Below are positions 24,301-32,731 of a DNA stretch of 64,000 bases, piece by piece. The notes under the pieces are model-generated. The model had not been told where the DNA came from and made no database searches. It saw nothing but the letters and a program-made list of their open reading frames with translations. This DNA comes from Marimonas arenosa (GTDB lineage Bacteria; Pseudomonadota; Alphaproteobacteria; Rhodobacterales; Rhodobacteraceae): positions 124,001 to 188,000 of the forward strand of contig NZ_JANHAX010000005.1 in assembly GCF_030848945.1 (NCBI RefSeq), written 5' to 3'. The position numbers and the translations under genes are program-made. The stretch's first letter is position 1. Every line of letters starts with the position of its first letter.

Positions 24301-25056
24301 ATGGGTATTCTTGAAGTCAAGAACGTCAACAAGCGCTTCGGCGGCCTGCAGGCCCTGGGGGATGTAAACCTCTCGGTCAAGGAAAACAGCTGCCACGCCA
24401 TCATCGGACCGAACGGTGCCGGCAAGTCTACTCTGCTGAACTGCTTTGTGGGCAAGCTCATTCCCGACACCGGCTCGGTGATGTTCGATGGCCAGTCGGT
24501 GCTGGGCCGCACGCCCTACGAGATTAACCAGATGGGCATCTCCCGCGTGTTCCAGACACCCGAGATTTTCGGCGACCTGACGGTGCTGGAAAACATGCTG
24601 ATCGCCTGTTTCGCCAAGCGCGATGGCGCCTTCCGCATGCATGCCGTCGAAAACATGCATAACGAGCGCGACATCGTCGAAAAAGCCGAACACATGCTCG
24701 AGGAAATGGGCATGATCGACCAGAAGGACGACCATTCCGCCTCGATGTCACGCGGCAACAAGCGCCGGCTCGAGATCGCGATGTGTCTTTCCCAGGACCC
24801 GCGCCTGCTGCTGCTGGACGAACCCACCGCCGGCATGGCACGCGCCGACACCAACAACACGATCGATCTTTTGAAGCAGATCAAGGACGAACGTGATATC
24901 ACCATCGCGATTATCGAACACGACATGCACGTGGTGTTCTCGCTGGCCGACCGGATCACCGTTCTGGCTCAGGGCACGCCGCTGGTCGAGGACGATCCCG
25001 AAAACATCAAGGGCAACCCGAAGGTGCGCGAAGCGTATCTCGGCGAAGCCGCGTAA
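24301..25056 (+). CDS. livG: ABC transporter ATP-binding protein (LivG family)
   Basis: 251 residues with Walker A GPNGAGKS, Walker B LLLLDEPTAGMA and switch His in IIEHDM. The signature loop reads SMSRGNKRRLEIA, where LivG proteins usually have LSYGxQRxLEIA; the second-glycine position is kept (RGNK) but the S-G-G-type core is altered. The C-terminal GNPKVREAYLG tail is typical LivG. It energises the transporter with LivF. AAGGAGACG ribosome site at the correct spacing. Confidence 0.9.
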   Translation: MGILEVKNVNKRFGGLQALGDVNLSVKENSCHAIIGPNGAGKSTLLNCFVGKLIPDTGSVMFDGQSVLGRTPYEINQMGISRVFQTPEIFGDLTVLENMLIACFAKRDGAFRMHAVENMHNERDIVEKAEHMLEEMGMIDQKDDHSASMSRGNKRRLEIAMCLSQDPRLLLLDEPTAGMARADTNNTIDLLKQIKDERDITIAIIEHDMHVVFSLADRITVLAQGTPLVEDDPENIKGNPKVREAYLGEAA

Positions 25057-25068
25057 GGAGGGGACGCC

Positions 25069-25824
25069 ATGAACGTCAAACCCGACTTCTCGAAGGGCCA
25101 CAACCTGGCCGAAACCGCCCCGGCCTATCTCTCGATCTGGGAGTTGCAGGCCTACTACGGCGAAAGCTACATCGTGCAGAACATCTCGTTCAACGTGCAC
25201 GAGGGCGAAATCCTGGCCCTGCTGGGCCGCAACGGCGCCGGCAAGACCACCACGCTGCGCTCGATCGCCCGCATGAACGACCCGCAGGTGCAGCACGGCG
25301 AAATCTGGCTCGACCACAAGCCGCTGCACCTGATGTCCAGCTACGAGGCCAGCCAGACCGGCATCGCCCTGGTGCCCGAGGACCGTTGCATCATCCCCGG
25401 CTTGACCGTGGAGGAGAACATCGAACTGGCCCAGATCGCCCCGCCCGTCGGCTGGTCGAAGGAACGCGTCTACGAGCTCTTCCCCCGCCTCGGCGAACGC
25501 CGAAAGCAGGAGGGCGTGACGCTCTCGGGCGGCGAACAGCAAATGCTGGCCATCGGACGCGCACTGGCCCGCGACATCAAGGTGCTGCTGCTCGATGAGC
25601 CCTACGAAGGCCTGGCCCCGGTGATCGTGGATGAAATCGAAAAGACCCTCCGCATCATCAAGGAACAGGGTATCACTACCGTGATCGTCGAACAGAACGC
25701 CGTGCGGGCGCTCGAGCTGGCGGACCGTGCGGTGATCCTCGACACCGGCGGCATCGTCTTCGACGGCTCCGCCGCGGAAGTTCTCGAAAACGAAGAGCTT
25801 CGTGCCGAGTATCTGGCCATCTAA
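25069..25824 (+). CDS. livF: ABC transporter ATP-binding protein (LivF family)
   Basis: 251 residues with Walker A GRNGAGKTT, canonical signature LSGGEQQMLAIGRAL, Walker B LLLDEPYEGLAP and the switch region VIVEQN. It is the second ATPase of the Liv-type heterodimer. An N-terminal extension of about 20 residues (MNVKPDFSKGHNLAETAPAY) precedes the first strand. GGAGGGGACG lies before the ATG, 12 bases after livG. Confidence 0.9.
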   Translation: MNVKPDFSKGHNLAETAPAYLSIWELQAYYGESYIVQNISFNVHEGEILALLGRNGAGKTTTLRSIARMNDPQVQHGEIWLDHKPLHLMSSYEASQTGIALVPEDRCIIPGLTVEENIELAQIAPPVGWSKERVYELFPRLGERRKQEGVTLSGGEQQMLAIGRALARDIKVLLLDEPYEGLAPVIVDEIEKTLRIIKEQGITTVIVEQNAVRALELADRAVILDTGGIVFDGSAAEVLENEELRAEYLAI

Positions 25825-26026
25825 GCGGGATTGCCACCTATGACAAAGGCGCATCGGAAAACGCACGCGCACCAAGCGACTGACAGCGTTTTTCGATGCC
25901 AATTGCTCAGAACACGCAGAAGTTAGCCGGGTCGCCCGCCTTTCGTCTCTGTTGCTTGCAGAAAGGCGCGCGCCTAATCTCCCCCGTGAACCCCGTTTCG
26001 CAAAGACAGACATGAAGGCCAGACTC

Positions 26027-27973
26027 ATGACCGAGATCAAAACCTACCCGCCCTCCGCCGATTTCGTCAAAAACGCGCATATCGACGCGACCAAATACAA
26101 CGAAATGTATGCCGCCTCGATCAATGACCCTGACGGGTTCTGGGCCAAACAGGCCGAACGCCTGACCTGGGCCAAGACGCCGACCAAGATCAAGAATGTC
26201 AGCTTCGCTCACCCGGACGTGTCGATCAAATGGTTTGAAGACGGCGAACTGAACGTCAGCGCCAATTGCATCGACCGCCACCTCGACACCCGCGCCGACC
26301 AGACTGCGATCATCTGGGAAAGCGACGATCCGGGCATTTCCAAGCACATCACCTATCTCGAACTCTCCGAGCAGGTGAACAAACTCGCCAACGTGCTGAA
26401 AAACGATCTCGGCATTTCCAAGGGCGACCGCGTCGTGCTTTACATGCCGATGATCCCCGAAGCCGCCTATGCCATGCTGGCCTGTGCCCGCATCGGTGCC
26501 ATTCACTCCATTGTCTTCGCCGGGTTCTCGCCCGAGGCGCTGGCCGCCCGGGTCGATGGCTGCGCCGCGGCGCTGGTCATCACCGCCGACGAAGCCCCGC
26601 GCGGCGGCCGCAACACGCCGCTCAAGGCCAATGTCGACAAGGCGCTGGCGATCTGCGGTGACACCCAGGTGCTGGTGGTGGAACGCACCGGCGCGGATGT
26701 GAACATGCAGGACGGCCGCGATCATGCCTATCACACGCTGATGGCCCATGCCTCGACCGACTGCCCGGCCGAACCGATGAATGCCGAAGACGCGCTCTTC
26801 ATCCTCTACACCTCCGGTTCCACCGGCGCGCCCAAGGGCGTGCTGCATACCTCGGGCGGCTACCTGCTCTGGGCCGCGATGACACATGAATACGTCTTCG
26901 ATTACCACGACGGCGATGTCTACTGGTGTACCGCCGACGTGGGCTGGGTCACCGGTCACAGCTACATCGTCTACGGCCCGCTCGCCAACGGCGCCACCAC
27001 GCTGATGTTCGAAGGCGTGCCGACCTACCCGGATGTGGGCCGGTTCTGGGCGGTGTGCGAAAAGCACAAGGTGAACCAGTTCTACACCGCCCCCACGGCG
27101 ATCCGCGCGCTGATGGCGCACGGGCCGGAACCAGTCGAGAAATACGATCTTTCCGCGCTCAAGGTGCTGGGCACCGTGGGCGAGCCGATCAACCCCGAGG
27201 CCTGGAACTGGTACAACGACGTCGTCGGCAAGGGCACCTGCCCGATCGTCGACACCTGGTGGCAAACCGAAACTGGTGGCCACATGATGACGCCGCTGCC
27301 CGGCGCCCACGCCACCAAGCCCGGCGCTGCGATGAAGCCGTTCTTCGGGGTGCTGCCGGTGGTGCTCGAACCGACCTCCGGCGAAGAGATCCACGGCAAT
27401 CCTGCCGAGGGCGTTCTGTGCATGAAAGACAGCTGGCCCGGCCAGATGCGCACCGTCTATGGAGACCATGACCGCTTCGTCAAAACCTACTTCTCCGACT
27501 ACAAGGGCTACTACTTCGCCGGCGACGGCTGCCGTCGGGACGAGGACGGCGACTACTGGATCACCGGCCGGGTCGATGACGTGATCAACGTCTCGGGCCA
27601 CCGCATGGGCACCGCCGAGGTCGAATCCGCTCTCGTCGCCCACCCCAAGGTGTCCGAGGCCGCCGTGGTCGGCTTCCCGCACGACATCAAGGGCCAGGGC
27701 ATCTATTGCTATGTCACCCTGATGGAGGGCGAGGAATACACCGACGAGCTCAAGACCGAGCTGCGCAACTGGGTGCGCAAGGAAATCGGCCCGATCGCCT
27801 CGCCCGACGCCATCCAGTGGGCCCCCGGCCTGCCGAAAACCCGCTCGGGCAAGATCATGCGCCGCATCCTGCGCAAGATCGCCGAGAATGACTACGGTGC
27901 GCTGGGCGATACCTCGACCTTGGCCGATCCGTCTGTGGTCGACGACCTGATCGCCAACCGGGTGCAGAAGTAA
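26027..27973 (+). CDS. acs: acetyl-CoA synthetase
   Basis: 648 residues, the family's usual length. It makes acetyl-CoA from acetate, ATP and CoA through an acetyl-AMP intermediate. Visible motifs are the P-loop [11 protein letters not shown], the adenine/acetate pocket WWQTETGG, and the C-terminal [14 protein letters not shown], in which Lys609 is the catalytic lysine controlled by acetylation in this family. ATG 26027 is chosen because GAAGG lies 8 bases upstream and MTEIKTYPP is the usual N terminus; an in-frame ATG at 26012 is less likely. It lies 200 bp downstream of livF, with a strong terminator after it; transcription may be independent. Context links it to acetate sensing. Confidence 0.95.
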   Translation: MTEIKTYPPSADFVKNAHIDATKYNEMYAASINDPDGFWAKQAERLTWAKTPTKIKNVSFAHPDVSIKWFEDGELNVSANCIDRHLDTRADQTAIIWESDDPGISKHITYLELSEQVNKLANVLKNDLGISKGDRVVLYMPMIPEAAYAMLACARIGAIHSIVFAGFSPEALAARVDGCAAALVITADEAPRGGRNTPLKANVDKALAICGDTQVLVVERTGADVNMQDGRDHAYHTLMAHASTDCPAEPMNAEDALFILYTSGSTGAPKGVLHTSGGYLLWAAMTHEYVFDYHDGDVYWCTADVGWVTGHSYIVYGPLANGATTLMFEGVPTYPDVGRFWAVCEKHKVNQFYTAPTAIRALMAHGPEPVEKYDLSALKVLGTVGEPINPEAWNWYNDVVGKGTCPIVDTWWQTETGGHMMTPLPGAHATKPGAAMKPFFGVLPVVLEPTSGEEIHGNPAEGVLCMKDSWPGQMRTVYGDHDRFVKTYFSDYKGYYFAGDGCRRDEDGDYWITGRVDDVINVSGHRMGTAEVESALVAHPKVSEAAVVGFPHDIKGQGIYCYVTLMEGEEYTDELKTELRNWVRKEIGPIASPDAIQWAPGLPKTRSGKIMRRILRKIAENDYGALGDTSTLADPSVVDDLIANRVQK

Positions 27974-28008
27974 GCGACAAACACCACCATAGCCTGAAAA
28001 CTTACCGG

Positions 28009-28035
28009 CCCCCGCTCTGACCCGAGCGGGGGTTT
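28009..28035 (+). terminator. rho-independent terminator of acs
   Basis: Perfect 9-bp stem CCCCCGCTC/GAGCGGGGG around TGACCC, followed by TTTCGCGTT, 35 bases after the acs stop. Confidence 0.8.
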
Positions 28036-28142
28036 CGCGTTGCACCGGCGGAAACCCGCCGGTGATGTCCCGAATTTGACGCAAATCATGTTCTCTGCCG
28101 CGCCCGCGCCTATCGTAAACGTGAAGCCACTTGGAGAAGATC

Positions 28143-28418
28143 ATGAAGACCAAACTCATTTCCCTCGCTCTCGTCGCCAGCTTCGCGCTTTCCGGCTGCC
28201 AGATGACCCGCCAGGAACAGAACGAACTCGGCGGCGCGCTCGCTGGCGCGGCGGTGGGCGCGATCACCGCCCAGGCGCTCGGGGCCAACCGCAACTGGAC
28301 CATCCTGACCGCTCTGGCTGGCGCTGCCGCCGGCGTCATGGTGGCCCGCAACAACGCCACGAATGAATGTGCCTATTCAAACGGCGACGGCACCTACTAT
28401 ACCGCACCCTGCCCGTAA
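28143..28418 (+). CDS. glycine-zipper lipoprotein
   Basis: 91 residues with a lipoprotein signal peptide and lipobox ALSGC (cysteine at residue 19). The mature part holds a glycine-zipper-like pattern (GGALAGAAVGAITAQALGA and ALAGAAAGVMVARN), which may span or coat a membrane, and two further cysteines near the C terminus (NECAYSN, APCP). GGAG precedes ATG 28143; a TTG four codons upstream is ignored. Location in the outer membrane is probable; role unknown. Confidence 0.75.
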   Translation: MKTKLISLALVASFALSGCQMTRQEQNELGGALAGAAVGAITAQALGANRNWTILTALAGAAAGVMVARNNATNECAYSNGDGTYYTAPCP

Positions 28419-28429
28419 GGCCGGATACT

Positions 28430-28455
28430 GGCCGGGCGGTCCACGCCGCCCGGCC
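28430..28455 (+). terminator. GC hairpin downstream of the lipoprotein gene
   Basis: Perfect 10-bp stem GGCCGGGCGG/CCGCCCGGCC with a 6-base loop, starting 12 bases after the stop. No T-run follows, so it is a 3' stabiliser or weak terminator. Confidence 0.5.
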
Positions 28456-28509
28456 GACGCAGGCGCAACGAGAGCGCACGGCATTCTCTTCGAAACCAAC
28501 CTTTCAAAT

Positions 28510-28540
28510 GGCTGCGCGTTAACGCAGCCTTAATTTTTTT
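28510..28540 (+). terminator. hairpin with T-run, overlapping a CtrA-like TTAA-N7-TTAA
   Basis: Seven-pair stem GGCTGCG/CGCAGCC with loop CGTTAA followed by TTAATTTTTTT: a textbook intrinsic terminator. The same bases contain TTAA-N7-TTAA at 28519-28533, the CtrA consensus, 56 bases before the next start codon. Confidence 0.7.
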
Positions 28541-28588
28541 GGCGCCAATCTAGGCGACGGTGGGGGCTCCGAATGAGGAGCCGACGGG

Positions 28589-28948
28589 ATGTCTCCAATC
28601 GAACCGACCGGTGCATCCGCCTTGGCGCGGGGGTCGCCGCATCACACGCAGATCAGCTTTTCTGCCCGTTCTGCCGCGGATCGGGCGTCTGCCATTCAAG
28701 CCCATGCCACCGCGGCCGCCGCCGCTCCGGTCGAAACCGTGCAAGCCGTGCCACAGGCCCAAACGACACAGAAACCACGCCTCAGGGCCGAGCCGTCGCC
28801 GACGGTCGACGCCGCGGTCCCGGCCACAACCTCACGGCCCGGGTCCACCGTGCTGTCCAAGCCGATGACCGCCGTTCTGCTGCACGAGCTGCGCCTGCAA
28901 CAGGAACTCGCCGACGTCCAGGAAGAAAAGCAAAAGAAACAGCCGTGA
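28589..28948 (+). CDS. hypothetical protein, Ala/Pro/Gln-rich
   Basis: 119 residues, low complexity and probably disordered (TAAAAAPVETVQAVPQAQTT), ending in a charged amphipathic helix (VLLHELRLQQELADVQEEKQKKQ). No signal peptide or membrane segment. GAGGAG sits about 9 bases before the ATG. Another frame over the same DNA (from 28573) is longer but Arg-rich and unnatural, so this frame is preferred. Function unknown. Confidence 0.5.
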   Translation: MSPIEPTGASALARGSPHHTQISFSARSAADRASAIQAHATAAAAAPVETVQAVPQAQTTQKPRLRAEPSPTVDAAVPATTSRPGSTVLSKPMTAVLLHELRLQQELADVQEEKQKKQP

Positions 28949-29064
28949 TCCGCTGGGTCCCACGTCGGGGCAGCGCGCGGCAGCGGGGCGGGTGCGCCGC
29001 CAGGCCCCCGATCACCGTCGCCGAACGGGGGCCAGTCAGTTCGCACCCTTTCCATGCAGTGGCC

Positions 29065-29868
29065 CTACTGCGCGGTCCAGCCGCCATCCACTGGGATCAC
29101 CGTGCCGGTCACGTTGTGGGCGATCGGCGCGCACAGCCATAAAGCCAGCGCGCCGATCTCCGATGGATCCGAGGTCCGCTTGGTCGGCTGCTTCTCGCTC
29201 AGGAGATCCGCGATTCCCTTGTCGCGGTCGCCGCCGAACTGCGCCGCACGTTCCGCCACCTGCGGCTCGATAATCGCCGTCTCGGTCCAGCCCGGCGCAA
29301 TGCAGTTCACCGTCACGCCGCCGGACGCCTTGCTGCCGGCATCGGCATATTCCAGCGCCGCCACCTTGCTCATTCCCACCAGCCCGAATTTCGACGCCAC
29401 ATAGGGCACCTTGTTCTTTGACGCCACCAACCCGTGCACGCTGGCGATGTTCACCACCCGGCCAAAGCCGCGCCTGGCCATCCCCGGCAGGATCCCGTGC
29501 ATGGTGTGATAGGCCGCCGACAGGTTCACCGCGATGATCGCATCCCATATCTCGCGGGTCACATCCTTGAGCGCCGCCGTGCGCTGAATACCGGCATTGT
29601 TGACCAGGATATCCACCGGTCCCCAGGCCTCGACCGCTGCCAGCATCGTTTCGATCTGATCCGGATCGCGCATGTCGGCTGGAAAGAACCGCGCGTCTGG
29701 CGCGCCCTTCGCCTGCAATTCGGCGCAAACCTCCGCCGCCTCGTCTGGCGTAGCCAGACCGTGCACCGCGATCCGCGCCCCCGCCCCCGCCAGCGCCTCG
29801 GCCACCGCCAGACCGATGCCCTGGACCGAGCCCGTGACCAGCGCAGATTTTCCCTTGAGATCAGTCAT
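29065..29868 (-). CDS. bdhA: 3-hydroxybutyrate dehydrogenase (SDR family)
   Basis: 267 residues of the classical short-chain dehydrogenase fold: TGSVQGIG cofactor loop, NNAG, catalytic Ser in VNIASVHG and Tyr-x3-Lys in YVASK, and the C-terminal IPVDGGWTAQ. The sequence pattern (AIVHGL, NKVPYVASKFGLVG, WTETAIIEPQV) matches NAD-dependent D-3-hydroxybutyrate dehydrogenase, which turns hydroxybutyrate into acetoacetate in PHB turnover. It overlaps the upstream ligase gene by 8 bases (ATGACTGA) with GGAGG inside that gene, so both are one translational unit. Confidence 0.85.
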   Translation of the reverse strand: MTDLKGKSALVTGSVQGIGLAVAEALAGAGARIAVHGLATPDEAAEVCAELQAKGAPDARFFPADMRDPDQIETMLAAVEAWGPVDILVNNAGIQRTAALKDVTREIWDAIIAVNLSAAYHTMHGILPGMARRGFGRVVNIASVHGLVASKNKVPYVASKFGLVGMSKVAALEYADAGSKASGGVTVNCIAPGWTETAIIEPQVAERAAQFGGDRDKGIADLLSEKQPTKRTSDPSEIGALALWLCAPIAHNVTGTVIPVDGGWTAQ

Positions 29869-31387
29869 TTGCCACATCCTCCAGCATCTCTCTCAGCTTG
29901 GTCTTCAGCACCTTGCCGTAGTTGTTCTTCGGCAGCTCCCCCAGCACGAAATAGGCCTTGGGCCGCTTGAACCGCGCGATGTTGGCCAGGCAGTGCGCAT
30001 CTAGCGCCGCCTCGTCCAGCGCGTGCCCCGGCTCCATCACCACGAACGCCACCACGTCTTCGCCCCACTCGGGATGCGGGCGGCCCACCACGCTCACCTC
30101 GCTGAGCTCGGGCATTTCCAGCAGCACCTCTTCCACCTCACGGGGATAGATGTTGGTGCCGCCCGAGATGATCATGTCCTTCGACCGGTCGCGCATGGTG
30201 ACATAGCCGTCGGCATCCATGCTGCCCACGTCGCCGGTCCTCAGCCAGCCGTTCACCAGCGTCTTCGCCGTGGCCTCCGGGTTCTGCCAGTATCCCGGCA
30301 TCACCACGTCGCCGCGCACCATGATCTCGCCGGGCGCATCCGGCGCCACGGGGTTGCCGTCGGCATCGCCGATCCGGACCTCGACAACCGATTGCGCCCG
30401 TCCGACCGAGCCCAGCCGCTCGCGCCAACGCGGGTGCGCGCGGTCGCTCACATCGCCGCGCGACAAGGCCGAGATCGCCATCGGGCATTCTCCCTGGCCA
30501 TAGATCTGCACGAAGACTTCGCCGAACCAGTCCACCGCCTCGACGATATCCGCCAGGTACATCGGCCCGCCGCCATAGACGATGGTCCGCAGCCCCTCAC
30601 CGCGCGCGCCCACCCGCTTCGCCGCATCGGTCATCCGCTTCACCATCGTCGGCGCCGCGAACATGTGCACCCGATCGTGATGCGCCGCCAGATCGAAGAT
30701 TTCCGCCTCGTCGAACCCGCCCGAGGCCGGGCAGGCATGTTTCGCTCCCACCATCACATGCATGATGTTGTAGATCCCGGCCCCGTGGCTCAGCGGCGCG
30801 GCATAGAGCGCGGTATCCTCCGGATGCACCTGATCGACATCGACGAAATAGCTCAACGCCATGTTCGTCAGCATCCGGTGGGTGATCATCACCCCCTTGG
30901 GCCGTCCAGTGGTGCCCGAGGTATAGAACAGCCACGCCAGGTCGTCGGCCCCACGCGACACGGGCGCCGCCAGCGGCACCGCCGCGGCGATCTCGGCAAA
31001 AGGTTCGGACGACAGACAGACGATCTCGCTCCCTGCCCCGGCCTCGACCAGCGCCGCGCTCAGCCCCGGCGAGGCGAAACTCACTCCGGCCTCGGCGTTT
31101 TCGATGATCCATGCCGCCTCGCGCCCGTGCAGCTTGGCATTGATCGGCACCGCAACCGCGCCCGCCAGCCAGATTCCGTACTGCACAATCAGATAATCGG
31201 GCACGTTCTTCATGAAGATCGCCACCCGGTCGCCCGGCCCGATGCCGCGCGCCGTCAGCCAACCCGCCAGCTGCATCGCGCGGGCATAGAAACCGGCATA
31301 GTCGGCCACCGCCTCCCGCCCGGAAAACAGTGCCGGCCTGTCGCCGTGAACCTGCGCGATGCGTTGCAGATAAAGCCCGATATTCAT
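29861..31387 (-). CDS. class I acyl-CoA ligase (AMP-forming)
   Basis: 508 residues with the adenylation motif YTSGTTGRPKG, the QIYGQGE substrate-pocket loop, RTGDVGSMDADGY and the C-terminal lysine region PKNNYGKVLK. It activates a carboxylic acid to its CoA thioester. Length and motif set match medium/long-chain or aryl-acid ligases; the acid cannot be named. Coupling to a 3-hydroxybutyrate dehydrogenase suggests acetoacetate or a hydroxy acid, although true acetoacetyl-CoA synthetases are longer (about 650 residues). ATG 31387 has GGGGAGA upstream. It diverges from the PAS-LuxR gene. Confidence 0.8.
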   Translation of the reverse strand: MNIGLYLQRIAQVHGDRPALFSGREAVADYAGFYARAMQLAGWLTARGIGPGDRVAIFMKNVPDYLIVQYGIWLAGAVAVPINAKLHGREAAWIIENAEAGVSFASPGLSAALVEAGAGSEIVCLSSEPFAEIAAAVPLAAPVSRGADDLAWLFYTSGTTGRPKGVMITHRMLTNMALSYFVDVDQVHPEDTALYAAPLSHGAGIYNIMHVMVGAKHACPASGGFDEAEIFDLAAHHDRVHMFAAPTMVKRMTDAAKRVGARGEGLRTIVYGGGPMYLADIVEAVDWFGEVFVQIYGQGECPMAISALSRGDVSDRAHPRWRERLGSVGRAQSVVEVRIGDADGNPVAPDAPGEIMVRGDVVMPGYWQNPEATAKTLVNGWLRTGDVGSMDADGYVTMRDRSKDMIISGGTNIYPREVEEVLLEMPELSEVSVVGRPHPEWGEDVVAFVVMEPGHALDEAALDAHCLANIARFKRPKAYFVLGELPKNNYGKVLKTKLREMLEDVAND

Positions 31388-31499
31388 GGCATGTCTCCCC
31401 TGGCGCACGTGTTATCAAACCACTCCCCCCGACGCTGGGCAATTGCGTAGAAATACGCGCCCACTTGAGCCTGCCTGCAAAAGGCCGGAAACTGCCGCC

Positions 31500-32042
31500 A
31501 TGTCGCTGTCCGAAATCGCCTTCGACAATGCGCCGATCGGCCTTGCCCTGCTGGAAGACCGCATCATCCGGCGCTGCAACCTGGAATTCGCCGGCGTGTT
31601 TGGCGGCCGGCCCGAAACGTTCATCGATACCCCGATGGCCGCGCTCTACCCGTCGCGGGCCGAGTTCGAATCCATCGGCGCGCGCGGGCTCAAGGTGATG
31701 CGCGCGACCGGCCATTACCGCGACGAACGCATCATGCGCCGTCGCTCCGGCCAACTTTTCTGGTGCCGGGTCCGAGGCCAGTCGCTCACCCCGGACGATC
31801 CCTTCGCTCGCGGCGTCTGGTCCTTCGCCGACCTCAGCCACGACCGCCCCGTCGTCGCTCTTACCCCGCGCGAACGCGATGTCGCTATTCTCACCGCCCG
31901 CGGCTTGACCTCAAAGGAAATCGGCCGCGATCTCGGGCTGTCCTACCGCACGATCGAAGTCTACCGCGCCCGGTTGCTCGAAAAATTCGGCGCCCGTAAG
32001 CTGCCCGAACTGGTCGCCAAACTTACCGGCATGCCGCTCTGA
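31500..32042 (+). CDS. PAS-LuxR transcriptional regulator
   Basis: 180 residues: a PAS domain at about 5-105 (FDNAPIGLALLEDRIIRRCN ... FWCRVRGQSL) and a LuxR-type helix-turn-helix at about 118-176 (LTPRERDVAILTARGLTSKEIGRDLGLSYRTIEVYRARL). It lacks a receiver domain. The start at ATG 31500 is taken because the protein then begins in the PAS domain; the ribosome site is weak. It is divergent from the acyl-CoA ligase/bdhA unit and may control it. The signal sensed by the PAS is unknown; no heme- or flavin-binding residue is evident. Confidence 0.8.
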   Translation: MSLSEIAFDNAPIGLALLEDRIIRRCNLEFAGVFGGRPETFIDTPMAALYPSRAEFESIGARGLKVMRATGHYRDERIMRRRSGQLFWCRVRGQSLTPDDPFARGVWSFADLSHDRPVVALTPRERDVAILTARGLTSKEIGRDLGLSYRTIEVYRARLLEKFGARKLPELVAKLTGMPL

Positions 32043-32200
32043 ACGCCGGTTTCGGTTCGCATTCTTCCAGACGACGCCCCACTTTCAACCCGAGCGATGG
32101 CGCTTTTCAGCCCGATTTCCTTGCCCTATAAGGCGCAGAGGACAAGATAGCCCAATTGCACATCTGGCTGTGCACGGGACCCGACCTGTCGAGGACAAGC

Positions 32201-32707
32201 ATGACCAAAAAGACCGAGACCAACCAAAACGACGTGGCCTTCATCCAGGCCCTGGCCGAGATTCTGGCGGAAAATGACCTGACGGAACTGTCGGTGAAAC
32301 GCGAATACGACGAAAACGACAGCCTGAACGTCCGCGTCAGCCGCCGAGCCGAGGTCGTGGCCCAGGTCAGCGGGCCTGTCGCAGCCGCCGCGGTGCCCGC
32401 TCCGGCCCCAGCAGCCGCCCCAGTATCAGCGCCGGCCGACACCCCGGCCACGGCGGATGACCCTGCCAGCCACCCCGGCGCCGTCACCTCGCCGATGGTC
32501 GGCACGGTTTACCTCCAGCCCGAACCGGGCGCCCCCGCCTTCATCTCGCTGGGCAGCACCGTGGCCGAAGGCGACACGCTGATGATCGTCGAGGCGATGA
32601 AAACGATGAACCACATTCCGGCGCCGAAATCGGGCACCGTGAAGCGCATTCTCGTCGATGACGGCGATGCCGTCGAGTTCGGCACGCCGCTGGTCATCGT
32701 CGAGTAA
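32201..32707 (+). CDS. accB: acetyl-CoA carboxylase biotin carboxyl carrier protein
   Basis: 168 residues: an N-terminal helical domain, an Ala/Pro linker ([14 protein letters not shown]) and a C-terminal biotinyl domain with the biotin lysine at 134 in VEAMKTMN. It carries the carboxyl group between AccC and the carboxyltransferase in fatty-acid synthesis. GAGGAC precedes ATG 32201; 15 upstream codons of the frame are not used. It lies 24 bases before accC in one operon. BirA at 62307 is the enzyme expected to biotinylate it. Confidence 0.95.
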   Translation: MTKKTETNQNDVAFIQALAEILAENDLTELSVKREYDENDSLNVRVSRRAEVVAQVSGPVAAAAVPAPAPAAAPVSAPADTPATADDPASHPGAVTSPMVGTVYLQPEPGAPAFISLGSTVAEGDTLMIVEAMKTMNHIPAPKSGTVKRILVDDGDAVEFGTPLVIVE

Positions 32708-32731
32708 AAACCGTTCAATAAGGCGCTGAAT

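Noticed and set aside
25907..28360. 817-codon open frame antisense to acs
   Set aside because: It mirrors the codon-biased acs gene; the protein is Gly/His/Val-rich without known motifs. Long antisense frames are expected at this GC.
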